The notes under the pieces are model-generated. The model was not told the origin of the DNA and did not search any database. It saw nothing but the letters and a program-made list of their open reading frames with translations. DNA of 64,000 nt. It comes from Coprothermobacter sp. (GTDB lineage: Bacteria; Caldisericota; Caldisericia; Cryosericales; Cryosericaceae). A program made the position numbers and the translations under genes. The stretch is from NCBI GenBank assembly GCA_013824685.1, contig PNOG01000022.1, positions 1 to 64,000 on the forward strand, written 5' to 3'. Numbering within the stretch: the first letter of the stretch is position 1; every line of letters starts with the position of its first letter. This document shows, one piece after another, positions 16,703-24,124 of the stretch.

Positions 16703-17274
16703 GTTGGCGGTTGTGCCGGAGTTGCCTCCAGCAGTTTCCGCAGCTTGCTCTTGGCCCGGCTCGCGGTGGGTCCCACCGAGTTGACCGCGACCATCAGAAT
16801 ATCCGCTATCTCGCTGTAACTTTTGCCTTCGACCACTGACAACAGCAGAACGTCTCTGCTGCGCTGGTCCAGCCGACCCAGCGCCCGGCCTACCGCTCCC
16901 TCCAGCTCCTGGTGCAGGGCCTCGGCTGGGACATCGGTATCGCCGGTCAGGATCTCGACCGTTTCGCCGTCGAGCTCCAGCTCGGTGGGCACGGTCCCAT
17001 GCCGTTTGCGGGCCATGTTCACCGCCGCATTGTGGACGATGCGGTACATCCACGCGCTGAACGTCAGGTGTGGGTCGAATCCGGCCAGGTTGCGGTAGGC
17101 TTGGAGGAACGCCTGCTGGATCACATCTTCCGCTTCCTGCCGCCCAATGAGACGGGCCGCGTATGACGTCAAGGGTCGCTCGTACCGCTCGACCAGCATG
17201 CCAAAGGCGTCCCTGTCTGTGAGCGCCTGTCGAACCAGCTGCTCGTCCGTCGGCTCCTGAGCGCGCATCTCCAT
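16696..17274 (-). CDS. ECF-type RNA polymerase sigma factor
   Basis: 192 aa from ATG 17274 ([16 protein letters not shown]). Region 2 is visible as [19 protein letters not shown] with [15 protein letters not shown], and region 4 as [20 protein letters not shown] followed by the helix-turn-helix [20 protein letters not shown]. No region 3, as expected for group 4. The reading frame extends to 17409 without a plausible start or ribosome-binding site. The stop comes from REP copy 4, so the protein ends ...PPTL with an altered tail. It is divergent from the copper ATPase gene, whose promoter lies about 150 bp away, suggesting but not proving a role in metal or envelope stress. Confidence 0.9.
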   Translation of the reverse strand: MEMRAQEPTDEQLVRQALTDRDAFGMLVERYERPLTSYAARLIGRQEAEDVIQQAFLQAYRNLAGFDPHLTFSAWMYRIVHNAAVNMARKRHGTVPTELELDGETVEILTGDTDVPAEALHQELEGAVGRALGRLDQRSRDVLLLSVVEGKSYSEIADILMVAVNSVGPTASRAKSKLRKLLEATPAQPPTL

Positions 17275-17419
17275 ACGTCTATGATACGCCTGACTTCCTG
17301 GTTTCGTACAGGCAACATTGCGGAGAAGCGGCAGGGACGCCTTGGCACAGTCCGGGAATTGCTCAGCGACGTCAGAGGACCGCGTTGCGACAGCACGCCG
17401 CGCCTTCACAATTGTCTCG

Positions 17420-17447
17420 TTGCAGATTCTGGCGACTTAGGTAGGAT
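17420..17447 (+). promoter_or_regulatory. Promoter of the copper operon
   Basis: TTGCAG at 17420-17425, a 16-bp spacer and TAGGAT at 17442-17447, located 80 bp upstream of the chosen copA start and just before the palindromic operator. Confidence 0.5.
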
Positions 17448-17454
17448 GAATGCA

Positions 17455-17470
17455 CACCCCTGGAGGGGTG
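17455..17470. promoter_or_regulatory. CsoR-type operator (inverted repeat)
   Basis: CACCCCT-GG-AGGGGTG is a perfect 7-bp inverted repeat followed by GGGTACC. G/C-tract palindromes of this sort next to TACC/GGTA are typical of CsoR sites. It overlaps the expected transcription start, suited to repression of copA by the CsoR encoded at 20959. The binding is inferred from the match and context. Confidence 0.6.
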
Positions 17471-17526
17471 GGGTACCAACCGACATGGAACACGTAGCCG
17501 CTCGTGACGGTAAGTGGGAGGAAGAG

Positions 17527-19995
17527 TTGAAGACAAAGGACCTCGGAATCACTGGCATGACCTGCGCCGCGTGCGCAGTGGCTGTCGAGCGCTCGGTGAA
17601 GAAGCTGGACGGCGTCGTCTCAGCTGTGGTCAACCCCGCCACCGAGAAGCTGACCGTCGAGTATGACGAAGCCCGGGTCGACGATGAGGCGCTGAAGGCT
17701 TCCGTCGAGAAGGCCGGATACGGCGTTGCGCAAGCATCTGGCGCCAAGACCGTCGTGATCCCGGTGCGTGGCATGACGTGCGCGGCGTGCTCTGCGGCTA
17801 TCGAACGCGCGCTCCGCAAGCTCGCTGGCGTCTCTAGCGCCTCGGTGAACCTGACCACGGAGAAGGCGACCGTCATCTATGACCCGTCCATCGTCCGTAT
17901 GTCCGCTCTCAAGACTGCCATCACCGCAGCCGGCTACACGCCTCTCGACGTGGAAGTCACCGCGGCGAATGTCGACGAGGACGCCGAGCGCAAGACGCAG
18001 GAGACCCGCTCCCTCTGGCAGCGGTTCATTGTCTCCGCTCTGTTTGCGGTTCCCTTGCTCTACCTCGCGATGGGCCCCATGATACCGTGGCTGGGCTGGC
18101 GCATTCCCGCCTGGCTGAGTCCCATGGACTTCCCCCTGCGCTACGCGCTGGTGGAGGTTGCGCTGGTCATCCCGAGCATCGCGGCGGGCTACCGTTTCTA
18201 CATCGTGGGATTCCGGGCCATCTGGCACCGGGCCCCGAACATGGACTCGCTCATCGCAATGGGCACGTCCGCAGCCATCCTCTATAGTGTCTACTCGACC
18301 TGGCGTATCGCCCAGGGCTCGTTCGGCTCCGTGGGGGATCTCTATTTCGAGACCGCCGGCGTCATCCTCACGCTGATCCTGCTGGGCAAGTCGCTGGAAT
18401 CGGTCTCCAAGGGGCGCACGTCACAGGCCATCAAGAAGCTCATGGGCCTTGCGCCCAGGACCGCCATCGTCGTGCAGGGCGACCGTGAGGTCGAGCTGCC
18501 GGTGGCCGAGGTGGAGGTCGGTGACCTTATCCGCGTCCGTCCGGGCGAGAAGGTCCCGGTAGACGGCGAGGTCGTGACCGGCGCCACGTCGATCGACGAG
18601 TCCATGCTGACGGGCGAGAGCATCCCGGTGGAGAAGCATCCGGGCGACAAGGTGGTGGGCGCCAGCATTAACGGCAACGGTTCCATCACGTTCCGCGCCA
18701 CGCACGTCGGGGCCGACACGGTCCTGGCTCAGATCGTCAAGCTGGTCGAGGACGCGCAGGGCAGCAAGGCGCCGATCGCTCAGCTGGCGGACGTCGTCTC
18801 GGGGTACTTCGTGCCCATCGTCTTCGTCATCGCCGTCCTGTCCGCTGCAGCGTGGCTCATCGCCGGCAAGGGCAGCGTATTTGCACTGACCATCTTCATC
18901 TCTATCCTCACGATCGCGTGCCCGTGCGCACTAGGGCTCGCGACACCCACGGCCATCATGGTCGGCACCGGCAAGGGTGCCGAATACGGTGTCCTCATCA
19001 AGGGTGGCGCGGCACTCGAAATGGCACACAAGGTGCAGACGGTCATTTTCGACAAGACCGGCACCATCACGCAGGGCAGGCCGGTCGTCGCCGACGTCGT
19101 GACGGTCCCCGGTGTGGAACGGGCTGAGGTCCTGGGTCTGGCGGCCTCCGCCGAGAAGAACTCGGAGCACCCGCTTGGAACCGCGATCGTCAGAGCGGCG
19201 CAGGAGGAGAACATCGCGCTGCAGCCCCTGGAGGACTTCGCCTCGGTCCCGGGACGCGGCATCGAGGGCACCGTGGGTTCCACGCACGTCTTGCTGGGCA
19301 ACGCCGCCTTCATGGCCGAGCATTCGGTGGACGTCGCTGCACTTGCATCCGCCGTCGACCGCTTTGCCGAAGACGGCAAGACCCCCATGTTCATCGCCCG
19401 GGACGGTACGGCCATCGGTGTCATCGCGGTGGCGGACGTGGTCAAGGAAAGCAGCGCTCGTGCCATCAAGACGCTTCACGACATGGGGATCGAGGTCGCC
19501 ATGATCACCGGCGACAACCGCAGGACGGCCGAGGCCATTGGTCGGCAGGTCGGCATCGACCGCGTCCTGGCCGAGGTCCTGCCACAGGACAAGGCGCTGG
19601 AAGTGAAGAAGCTGCAGGCAGCGGGCAGGCGCGTCGCCATGGTCGGCGACGGCATCAACGACGCTCCGGCGCTGGCGCAGGCAGATGTCGGCATTGCCAT
19701 CGGCAACGGCACGGACGTCGCCATCGAGTCAGCGGACATCGTCCTCATGAAGAGCGACCTGATGGACGTCGCGACGGCCATCCAGCTGAGCAAGGCGACC
19801 ATCCGCAACATCCGGCAGAACCTGTTCTGGGCGTTCAGCTACAACACGCTCGGCATCCCCATTGCCGCAGGCCTGCTGTACGCGTTCGGCGGCCCGAAGC
19901 TCAACCCGATGATCGGCGCGGCGGCCATGTCGCTGTCGTCCGTCTCGGTCCTCACGAATGCACTCAGACTGCGCGGCTTCAAGCCTCGCAGGTAG
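17527..19995 (+). CDS. copA: Copper-exporting P1B-type ATPase
   Basis: Exports Cu(I) across the cytoplasmic membrane. From TTG 17527 (GGGAGG 5 nt upstream) it is 822 aa, the usual length; earlier in-frame starts at 17281 and 17485 have no good ribosome-binding site. Two N-terminal HMA domains each carry GMTCAAC (10-16 and 83-89). Then eight transmembrane helices, TGES actuator motif, the CPC metal site (465-467) in [11 protein letters not shown], phosphorylation motif DKTGT (D509), SEHP and [10 protein letters not shown]. The CPC and MSLSSVSV of the last helix indicate group 1B-1, Cu(I)/Ag(I). First gene of the copper operon with copZ, an unknown gene, csoR and two cupredoxin-containing genes. 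Confidence 0.95.
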   Translation: MKTKDLGITGMTCAACAVAVERSVKKLDGVVSAVVNPATEKLTVEYDEARVDDEALKASVEKAGYGVAQASGAKTVVIPVRGMTCAACSAAIERALRKLAGVSSASVNLTTEKATVIYDPSIVRMSALKTAITAAGYTPLDVEVTAANVDEDAERKTQETRSLWQRFIVSALFAVPLLYLAMGPMIPWLGWRIPAWLSPMDFPLRYALVEVALVIPSIAAGYRFYIVGFRAIWHRAPNMDSLIAMGTSAAILYSVYSTWRIAQGSFGSVGDLYFETAGVILTLILLGKSLESVSKGRTSQAIKKLMGLAPRTAIVVQGDREVELPVAEVEVGDLIRVRPGEKVPVDGEVVTGATSIDESMLTGESIPVEKHPGDKVVGASINGNGSITFRATHVGADTVLAQIVKLVEDAQGSKAPIAQLADVVSGYFVPIVFVIAVLSAAAWLIAGKGSVFALTIFISILTIACPCALGLATPTAIMVGTGKGAEYGVLIKGGAALEMAHKVQTVIFDKTGTITQGRPVVADVVTVPGVERAEVLGLAASAEKNSEHPLGTAIVRAAQEENIALQPLEDFASVPGRGIEGTVGSTHVLLGNAAFMAEHSVDVAALASAVDRFAEDGKTPMFIARDGTAIGVIAVADVVKESSARAIKTLHDMGIEVAMITGDNRRTAEAIGRQVGIDRVLAEVLPQDKALEVKKLQAAGRRVAMVGDGINDAPALAQADVGIAIGNGTDVAIESADIVLMKSDLMDVATAIQLSKATIRNIRQNLFWAFSYNTLGIPIAAGLLYAFGGPKLNPMIGAAAMSLSSVSVLTNALRLRGFKPRR

Positions 19996-20021
19996 CATTC
20001 ATACAACAAGGGAGGAATCAC

Positions 20022-20237
20022 ATGAAGAAACTCATCAAGGTGCAGGGCATGATCTGCAAGCATTGTGTCATGCACATCACTGAGGCACTGAAGGAGGTCC
20101 CCGGGGTCACGGACGTCGTCGTGAGTCTGGAAGCCGGCACGGCGACCGTGGACACGAATGCTCCGGTCACCAACGAGGCGCTTGCTGCTGCCATCACCGA
20201 CGTCGGCTACACGCCCGGCCCGGTCACGGACCTGTAG
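20022..20237 (+). CDS. copZ: Copper chaperone
   Basis: 71-aa single HMA domain (ferredoxin-like fold) with the metal motif GMICKHC near the N-terminus. It is expected to deliver Cu(I) to the HMA domains of CopA. GGGAGG precedes the ATG; 26 bp separate it from copA. Confidence 0.92.
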   Translation: MKKLIKVQGMICKHCVMHITEALKEVPGVTDVVVSLEAGTATVDTNAPVTNEALAAAITDVGYTPGPVTDL

Positions 20238-20262
20238 TCTGCGCGAAGGGAGAAGAACGCAC

Positions 20263-20949
20263 ATGAGTGTCACACGAATCCTCACCGTATCCCTCGTGCT
20301 TGCCGCGGTTGTGTTCGGCGCTGCATTCATGGCGCCGGATGTGGTCGCGGTCCATGCAGTCCGGTCCTACGATACCCTCTTGCGCGCTCCAGAGATGTCG
20401 GTTGCGCGCAACGATGCTGCTGGAGCCTGGTTGCTTACCTCGCCAGGAGGAGAGACGCTGACGTTTGGCGGTGGCACTGCGACTGGTTCGAACGAGCTTG
20501 TCGTCACGTTGGACGCTCGCCCCTTCCTGGCTGCCGGCCTCAACCCGTCCCTGCTTCCTGCGGGTTCCCAGGTTGAGGGGGACGGTGCATCCGCCCGCAT
20601 TGTGATGCGGTATGACAAGGGGACCGGGAGCTTCAGCGACGGTGCCGAGACACAGCCCTTGCAGGCTCTGCAGGACCTTGTCCGCAACCACCGCATGATG
20701 CTGGGCTACCACGCTGCGCTCGGGCACTTCGGGCTGGCGCTGGGTGGCGGCAACATGGTCGAGTGGGCGAAGGACCAGCAAGCCAACGACAAGGACCTCG
20801 TGTTCGTGCTGAACCCTCAGCCGTTTGCTGATGCAGGGGTGAACGTGGCCAACGTCCAGGGCTGGGTCCTGGCGGATGTGCCCGTGATGGACGCGCAGGG
20901 ACGGAAGTCCACAGCGCGGAAACTGCTCAGATTCTACAACCTTGTCTAG
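20263..20949 (+). CDS. Secreted or membrane-anchored protein of unknown function in the copper operon
   Basis: 228 aa from ATG 20263 (GGGAGAAG upstream) with a signal sequence (ILTVSLVLAAVVFGAAFMAP). Not recognised. It appears to hold two related halves: ELVVTLDARPFLAAGLNPS with a later MRYD, and DLVFVLNPQPFADAGVN with a later RFYN. The linker between them is rich in His and Met (HRMMLGYHAALGHFG, GGGNMVEW). It lies between copZ and csoR with short spacing, so it is surely cotranscribed; extracytoplasmic copper binding or sensing is a reasonable guess only. Confidence 0.75.
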   Translation: MSVTRILTVSLVLAAVVFGAAFMAPDVVAVHAVRSYDTLLRAPEMSVARNDAAGAWLLTSPGGETLTFGGGTATGSNELVVTLDARPFLAAGLNPSLLPAGSQVEGDGASARIVMRYDKGTGSFSDGAETQPLQALQDLVRNHRMMLGYHAALGHFGLALGGGNMVEWAKDQQANDKDLVFVLNPQPFADAGVNVANVQGWVLADVPVMDAQGRKSTARKLLRFYNLV

Positions 20950-20958
20950 GAGGGTATG

Positions 20959-21231
20959 ATGGATCACTGTTCATGTGAAAGCAGGAAGGCTCTGGACACG
21001 CTCAGGACCGCCCGGGGTCAGATCGACGGCATCATCCGCATGATCGAGGAGGACCGCTACTGCATCGACGTCTCCAAGCAGATCCTTTCGGCCGCAGCCC
21101 TGCTGAAGAAAGCCAACATCACGATCCTCCGTCAGCACATGAACACGTGTGTGAGCGATGCTTTGGAGCACGGTGCCGGCCCGGAAAAGATCGACGAGAT
21201 CATCCTTATCCTCGACAAGTATATGGAGTGA
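20959..21231 (+). CDS. csoR: Copper-sensing transcriptional repressor CsoR
   Basis: 90 aa from the second of two tandem ATG codons (20956 and 20959), which has the better 5-nt spacing from GGAGG. All-helical DUF156 protein. The Cu(I) ligands C35, H60 and C64 are all present (DRYCIDV and RQHMNTC), together with the DNA-contact region RTARGQIDGIIRM. An extra N-terminal HCSC pair is unusual. Cu(I) binding releases the protein from DNA; the likely target is the palindrome at 17455-17470, giving autoregulation of the whole operon. Confidence 0.93.
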   Translation: MDHCSCESRKALDTLRTARGQIDGIIRMIEEDRYCIDVSKQILSAAALLKKANITILRQHMNTCVSDALEHGAGPEKIDEIILILDKYME

Positions 21232-21242
21232 CAGGAGTAACC

Positions 21243-22628
21243 ATGAAGAGCACGAAAGTCTACGTCGGCGGTATGCATTGTGATGCATGCTCGACTCTCA
21301 TTACCAGCCAGTTCAAGAAGGTCGAGGGCGTGCGTGGCGTCAAGGTCGACCTTGGCGCGCAGACCGCCGAGATCCTCTATGACAACCGTGCGCCGAGTAT
21401 GGCGGCCCTCAGGGCACGCGCTGAGAAGTATGGCTACACGGTTGCGACATCCCGTCCTGCACCCGCAGGACAACAGAAGATGCCACTGTGGCAGTGGGCT
21501 GTCGCGGCTCTCATCGCCGGGGGTCTGGTCGGGCTCTTCGCCCTGCTCCAGCGCTCGGGCCTGATGAGCGCGCTGGGGACGTCATCGACGGGAGCCAGCT
21601 ACGGCGTAGCCCTTCTCGTGGGCGTCGTCGCGTCGCTGAGCACCTGCCTGGCGGTCGTCGGGGCCATCGTCATCGCGTTTGCTGAGACATACCAGGCGGC
21701 TCCGGGCGAGAGCGCTGCGTCGGCTGTCGTGCGCCCGAACATCCTCTTCCATCTGGGTCGCATCGCTACCTTTGCTGTTCTCGGTGGTGTCCTCGGACTC
21801 ATCGGCGGGGAGCTGTCCATCTCCGGCCGGTTCATGTCGGTCCTGACCATGGCCGTCGCCGTGTTCATGTTACTCCTCGGCCTCAACATCCTGGGGCTCG
21901 CCCCGTCACTGACGCGTCTGGGCATCAAGATGCCCGCGCGCCTGACATCGGGCCTCGACCGGATGAAAACGTCTCGCAGTCCGGTCATGCCACTCGCGCT
22001 CGGGGGCCTCACCTTCTTCCTCCCGTGTGGGTTCACGCAGAGCATGCAGATCATGGCGCTCGGGTCAGGCAGCTTCGTGCGCGGCGGGCTCATCATGGCC
22101 CTGTTTGCGGTGGGGACCCTGCCCGTGCTGTTCACGGCGGGCATCACGGCCTCGTGGACGCGTCAGCACAAGGTGGCAATCGTTCAGAAGGCTGCCGGTC
22201 TCCTGGTGATCGCATTCGCACTCTTCACGCTCAGTTCGGGTGCGCGCCTGTTTGGTTTCACCGGCCGCATCACGCCCGGCACGACCGTGACGACACCGCC
22301 CACCACCACACCTCCGGTCACAACTCCACCCGTTACCACACCACCGACCACGACGCCACCGACCAGCCAGCGTATCGAGATGCATATCAAGTACTCGGGA
22401 TTCGAGCCGGCGGTCCTGCACGTGAAGAAGGGCGCCTCCGTGACCTTTGCGGTGTTCGGTGACGAAGTGACTGGATGCACGAACCGCATCATCATCCCGA
22501 GCCTGAACATCTCCAAAGACATCGGCCCCGGCGAAAACCTCATCACTTTCACGCCCACAGCCGCTGGCAACATCCCCTATTCGTGCTGGATGGGCATGGT
22601 CCGCGGCACCATCGTCGTGGACGACTGA
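21243..22628 (+). CDS. HMA–SafE/DsbD-like membrane protein–cupredoxin fusion
   Basis: 461 aa from ATG 21243 with AGGAG upstream. Domains: N-terminal HMA domain (GGMHCDACS, 8-16), about six transmembrane helices of the sulfite-exporter TauE/SafE or DsbD-type family (about 80-340; a Cys in VASLSTCLAVVG and PCGFTQSM are the paired Cys positions), a Thr/Pro-rich linker, and a C-terminal cupredoxin (about 375-461) with GDEVTGCTNR and CWMGM as likely copper ligands. Known heavy-metal proteins share this architecture. Probably moves or stores copper at the membrane; direction unknown. Eleven bp after csoR. Confidence 0.85.
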   Translation: MKSTKVYVGGMHCDACSTLITSQFKKVEGVRGVKVDLGAQTAEILYDNRAPSMAALRARAEKYGYTVATSRPAPAGQQKMPLWQWAVAALIAGGLVGLFALLQRSGLMSALGTSSTGASYGVALLVGVVASLSTCLAVVGAIVIAFAETYQAAPGESAASAVVRPNILFHLGRIATFAVLGGVLGLIGGELSISGRFMSVLTMAVAVFMLLLGLNILGLAPSLTRLGIKMPARLTSGLDRMKTSRSPVMPLALGGLTFFLPCGFTQSMQIMALGSGSFVRGGLIMALFAVGTLPVLFTAGITASWTRQHKVAIVQKAAGLLVIAFALFTLSSGARLFGFTGRITPGTTVTTPPTTTPPVTTPPVTTPPTTTPPTSQRIEMHIKYSGFEPAVLHVKKGASVTFAVFGDEVTGCTNRIIIPSLNISKDIGPGENLITFTPTAAGNIPYSCWMGMVRGTIVVDD

Positions 22629-22638
22629 GGTGGCAGCC

Positions 22639-24003
22639 GTGAACATCAGAAGGGGAATCGCCCTTATTGTCTTGCTGGGAATCATCATGAGCTGTGCGTG
22701 GGCTCCATCTCTGCGGTCTGCCGACGCAGTGTCCGTGAAGACCATCGTCCTGCGGGTGGGTGACCCGATCATGCAGGTGGACGCCGTGCGCACCTTCATT
22801 GACTCGACTGGGGCAGTCCCGGTCATCATCCAGGAACGCACCATGCTGCCGGTACGCGCAATCGTCGAGGCGCTGGGCGGTACAGTGTCGTGGGATGCAG
22901 CACGCAGGGCTGTCGGCGTCGTTCTTGGCACGAAGACCCTGGAACTCATGATCGCCAAGTCGTTTGCGACCGTGAATGGCATACCGGTGGCGATCGACCC
23001 TGCCAACGCACTCGTCGTTCCCGTCATCGTGAAGAGGCGAACCATGCTGCCCGTGCGGTTCGTAGGTGAGCAGCTTGGGGCGACGGTAGGCTGGGCTCCC
23101 GCGACCCAGGTGGTGACGCTCGACTTCGGCGGGACGACCGTTCCGGTGCCTTCCGCACCCGCCCTCATAGCGCCGGCTGACACGTCGTCGTCCACCGACA
23201 CGACGCCGTCGCTGAGCTGGAATGCCGTGAGCGGGGCGGCGACGTATCGGGTCGTCATCCGTAAGGGGACGGACGTCATCCTCGACCGGTCAGGTCTGAC
23301 TGCCCTTTCGTTCACCGTTCCCGCAGGGCTCCTGACTGTCGGAACCTATAGCTGGACCGTAACAGCGACGGGACCCGGAGGGACCAGCGCACCACAGGCG
23401 AAGCCCTTTGTGTTCATGGTGAAGGAACTGATACTGCCACCTGCTGCACCCGTTCTCACGGCGCCTGGCGATACGTCTTCGTCGACCGACAAGACGCCGT
23501 CGCTGAGCTGGAATGCCGTGAGCGGGGCGACGACGTATCGGGTCGTCATCCGCAAGGGGGCGGACGTCATCCTCGACAAGTCAGGCCTGACCTTGCTCAC
23601 GTTCACTGTACCGGCGGGGCTCCTGGCGGTCGGCACCTACAGCTGGACCGTGGTGGCGACAGGACCAGGAGGGACTAGCCCATCACAGGTGAATCCCTTC
23701 ACGTTCACCGTGAAGGATCCGGTGGCCCAGCCGCTTGCTCAGACCGTCGAGATGCACGTCAAGTACTCCGGCTGGGACCCCTCGATCATTCACATCAAGG
23801 CGGGAGCGCGGATTACCTGGAACATCTGGGGAGATGAGGTCACGTCATGCACCAACCGCATCGTCGTACCCAGCCTCAGCATCTCACAGGCGCTGACGTC
23901 CGGCAAGAACGTCATCACCTTCACTGCGCCCGCCACAGCCGGCACCGTCCCCTTCGCATGCTGGATGAACATGGTGCGGGGGCAGTTCATCGTCGACCCG
24001 TAG
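22639..24003 (+). CDS. Secreted stalk–FN3–cupredoxin protein
   Basis: 454 aa from GTG 22639 (GAGG 9 nt upstream; a GTG at 22630 is the alternative). Signal peptide IALIVLLGIIMSCAWAPSLR. Domains: two copper-amine-oxidase-N-like stalk repeats (PVIIQERTMLPVRAI and VIVKRRTMLPVRFV), two nearly identical 97-residue FN3-like repeats, and a C-terminal cupredoxin (GDEVTSCTNR, CWMNM) paralogous to that of the preceding gene. Last gene of the copper operon, so probably an extracellular copper-binding protein. Whether the stalk domains anchor it to the wall is inferred. Confidence 0.82.
   Translation: MNIRRGIALIVLLGIIMSCAWAPSLRSADAVSVKTIVLRVGDPIMQVDAVRTFIDSTGAVPVIIQERTMLPVRAIVEALGGTVSWDAARRAVGVVLGTKTLELMIAKSFATVNGIPVAIDPANALVVPVIVKRRTMLPVRFVGEQLGATVGWAPATQVVTLDFGGTTVPVPSAPALIAPADTSSSTDTTPSLSWNAVSGAATYRVVIRKGTDVILDRSGLTALSFTVPAGLLTVGTYSWTVTATGPGGTSAPQAKPFVFMVKELILPPAAPVLTAPGDTSSSTDKTPSLSWNAVSGATTYRVVIRKGADVILDKSGLTLLTFTVPAGLLAVGTYSWTVVATGPGGTSPSQVNPFTFTVKDPVAQPLAQTVEMHVKYSGWDPSIIHIKAGARITWNIWGDEVTSCTNRIVVPSLSISQALTSGKNVITFTAPATAGTVPFACWMNMVRGQFIVDP
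23155..23736 (+). repeat. Tandem 291-bp direct repeat inside the cupredoxin protein gene
   Basis: Units 23155-23445 and 23446-23736 encode consecutive FN3-like domains. They share long near-identical runs, for example around 23202-23260 and 23493-23551, indicating recent duplication. Confidence 0.85.
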
Positions 24004-24027
24004 CAGACAGCCTCAGCGTATCATACA

Positions 24028-24061
24028 GGCCCGCACTGCCCGAACACGAGTTGTGCGGGCC
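24028..24061 (+). terminator. Hairpin terminator of the copper operon
   Basis: Perfect 9-bp stem GGCCCGCAC (24028-24036) with GTGCGGGCC (24053-24061), 25 bp after the last stop. Only CTT follows, so the U-tract is poor. A second hairpin (CCGCCCCCG / CGGGGGCGG, 24071-24097) follows and may serve the convergent gene from the other side. Confidence 0.6.
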
Positions 24062-24070
24062 TTGCGCAAA

Positions 24071-24097
24071 CCGCCCCCGGCAACTTGTCGGGGGCGG
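24071..24097 (-). terminator. GC-rich hairpin between convergent genes
   Basis: 9-bp stem CCGCCCCCG / CGGGGGCGG with loop GCAACTTGT, 28 bp beyond the stop of the minus-strand giant gene. No U-tract on either side. It may end transcription from either direction. Confidence 0.45.
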
Positions 24098-24124
24098 AGG
24101 GAGTGTGGAAGATAAGGCTTGGCG

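Noticed and set aside
17405-17415. TTCACAATTG half-arm like the REP repeats
   Set aside because: Only about 10 bases match and no second arm or core is present; chance or a decayed copy cannot be told apart.
17281-17526. N-terminal extension of CopA
   Set aside because: The in-frame region contains the promoter and operator and has no ribosome-binding site; TTG 17527 with GGGAGG gives the normal length.
22065-23315. 416-codon minus-strand frame
   Set aside because: Antisense to the SafE-cupredoxin and stalk-cupredoxin genes; no family match.
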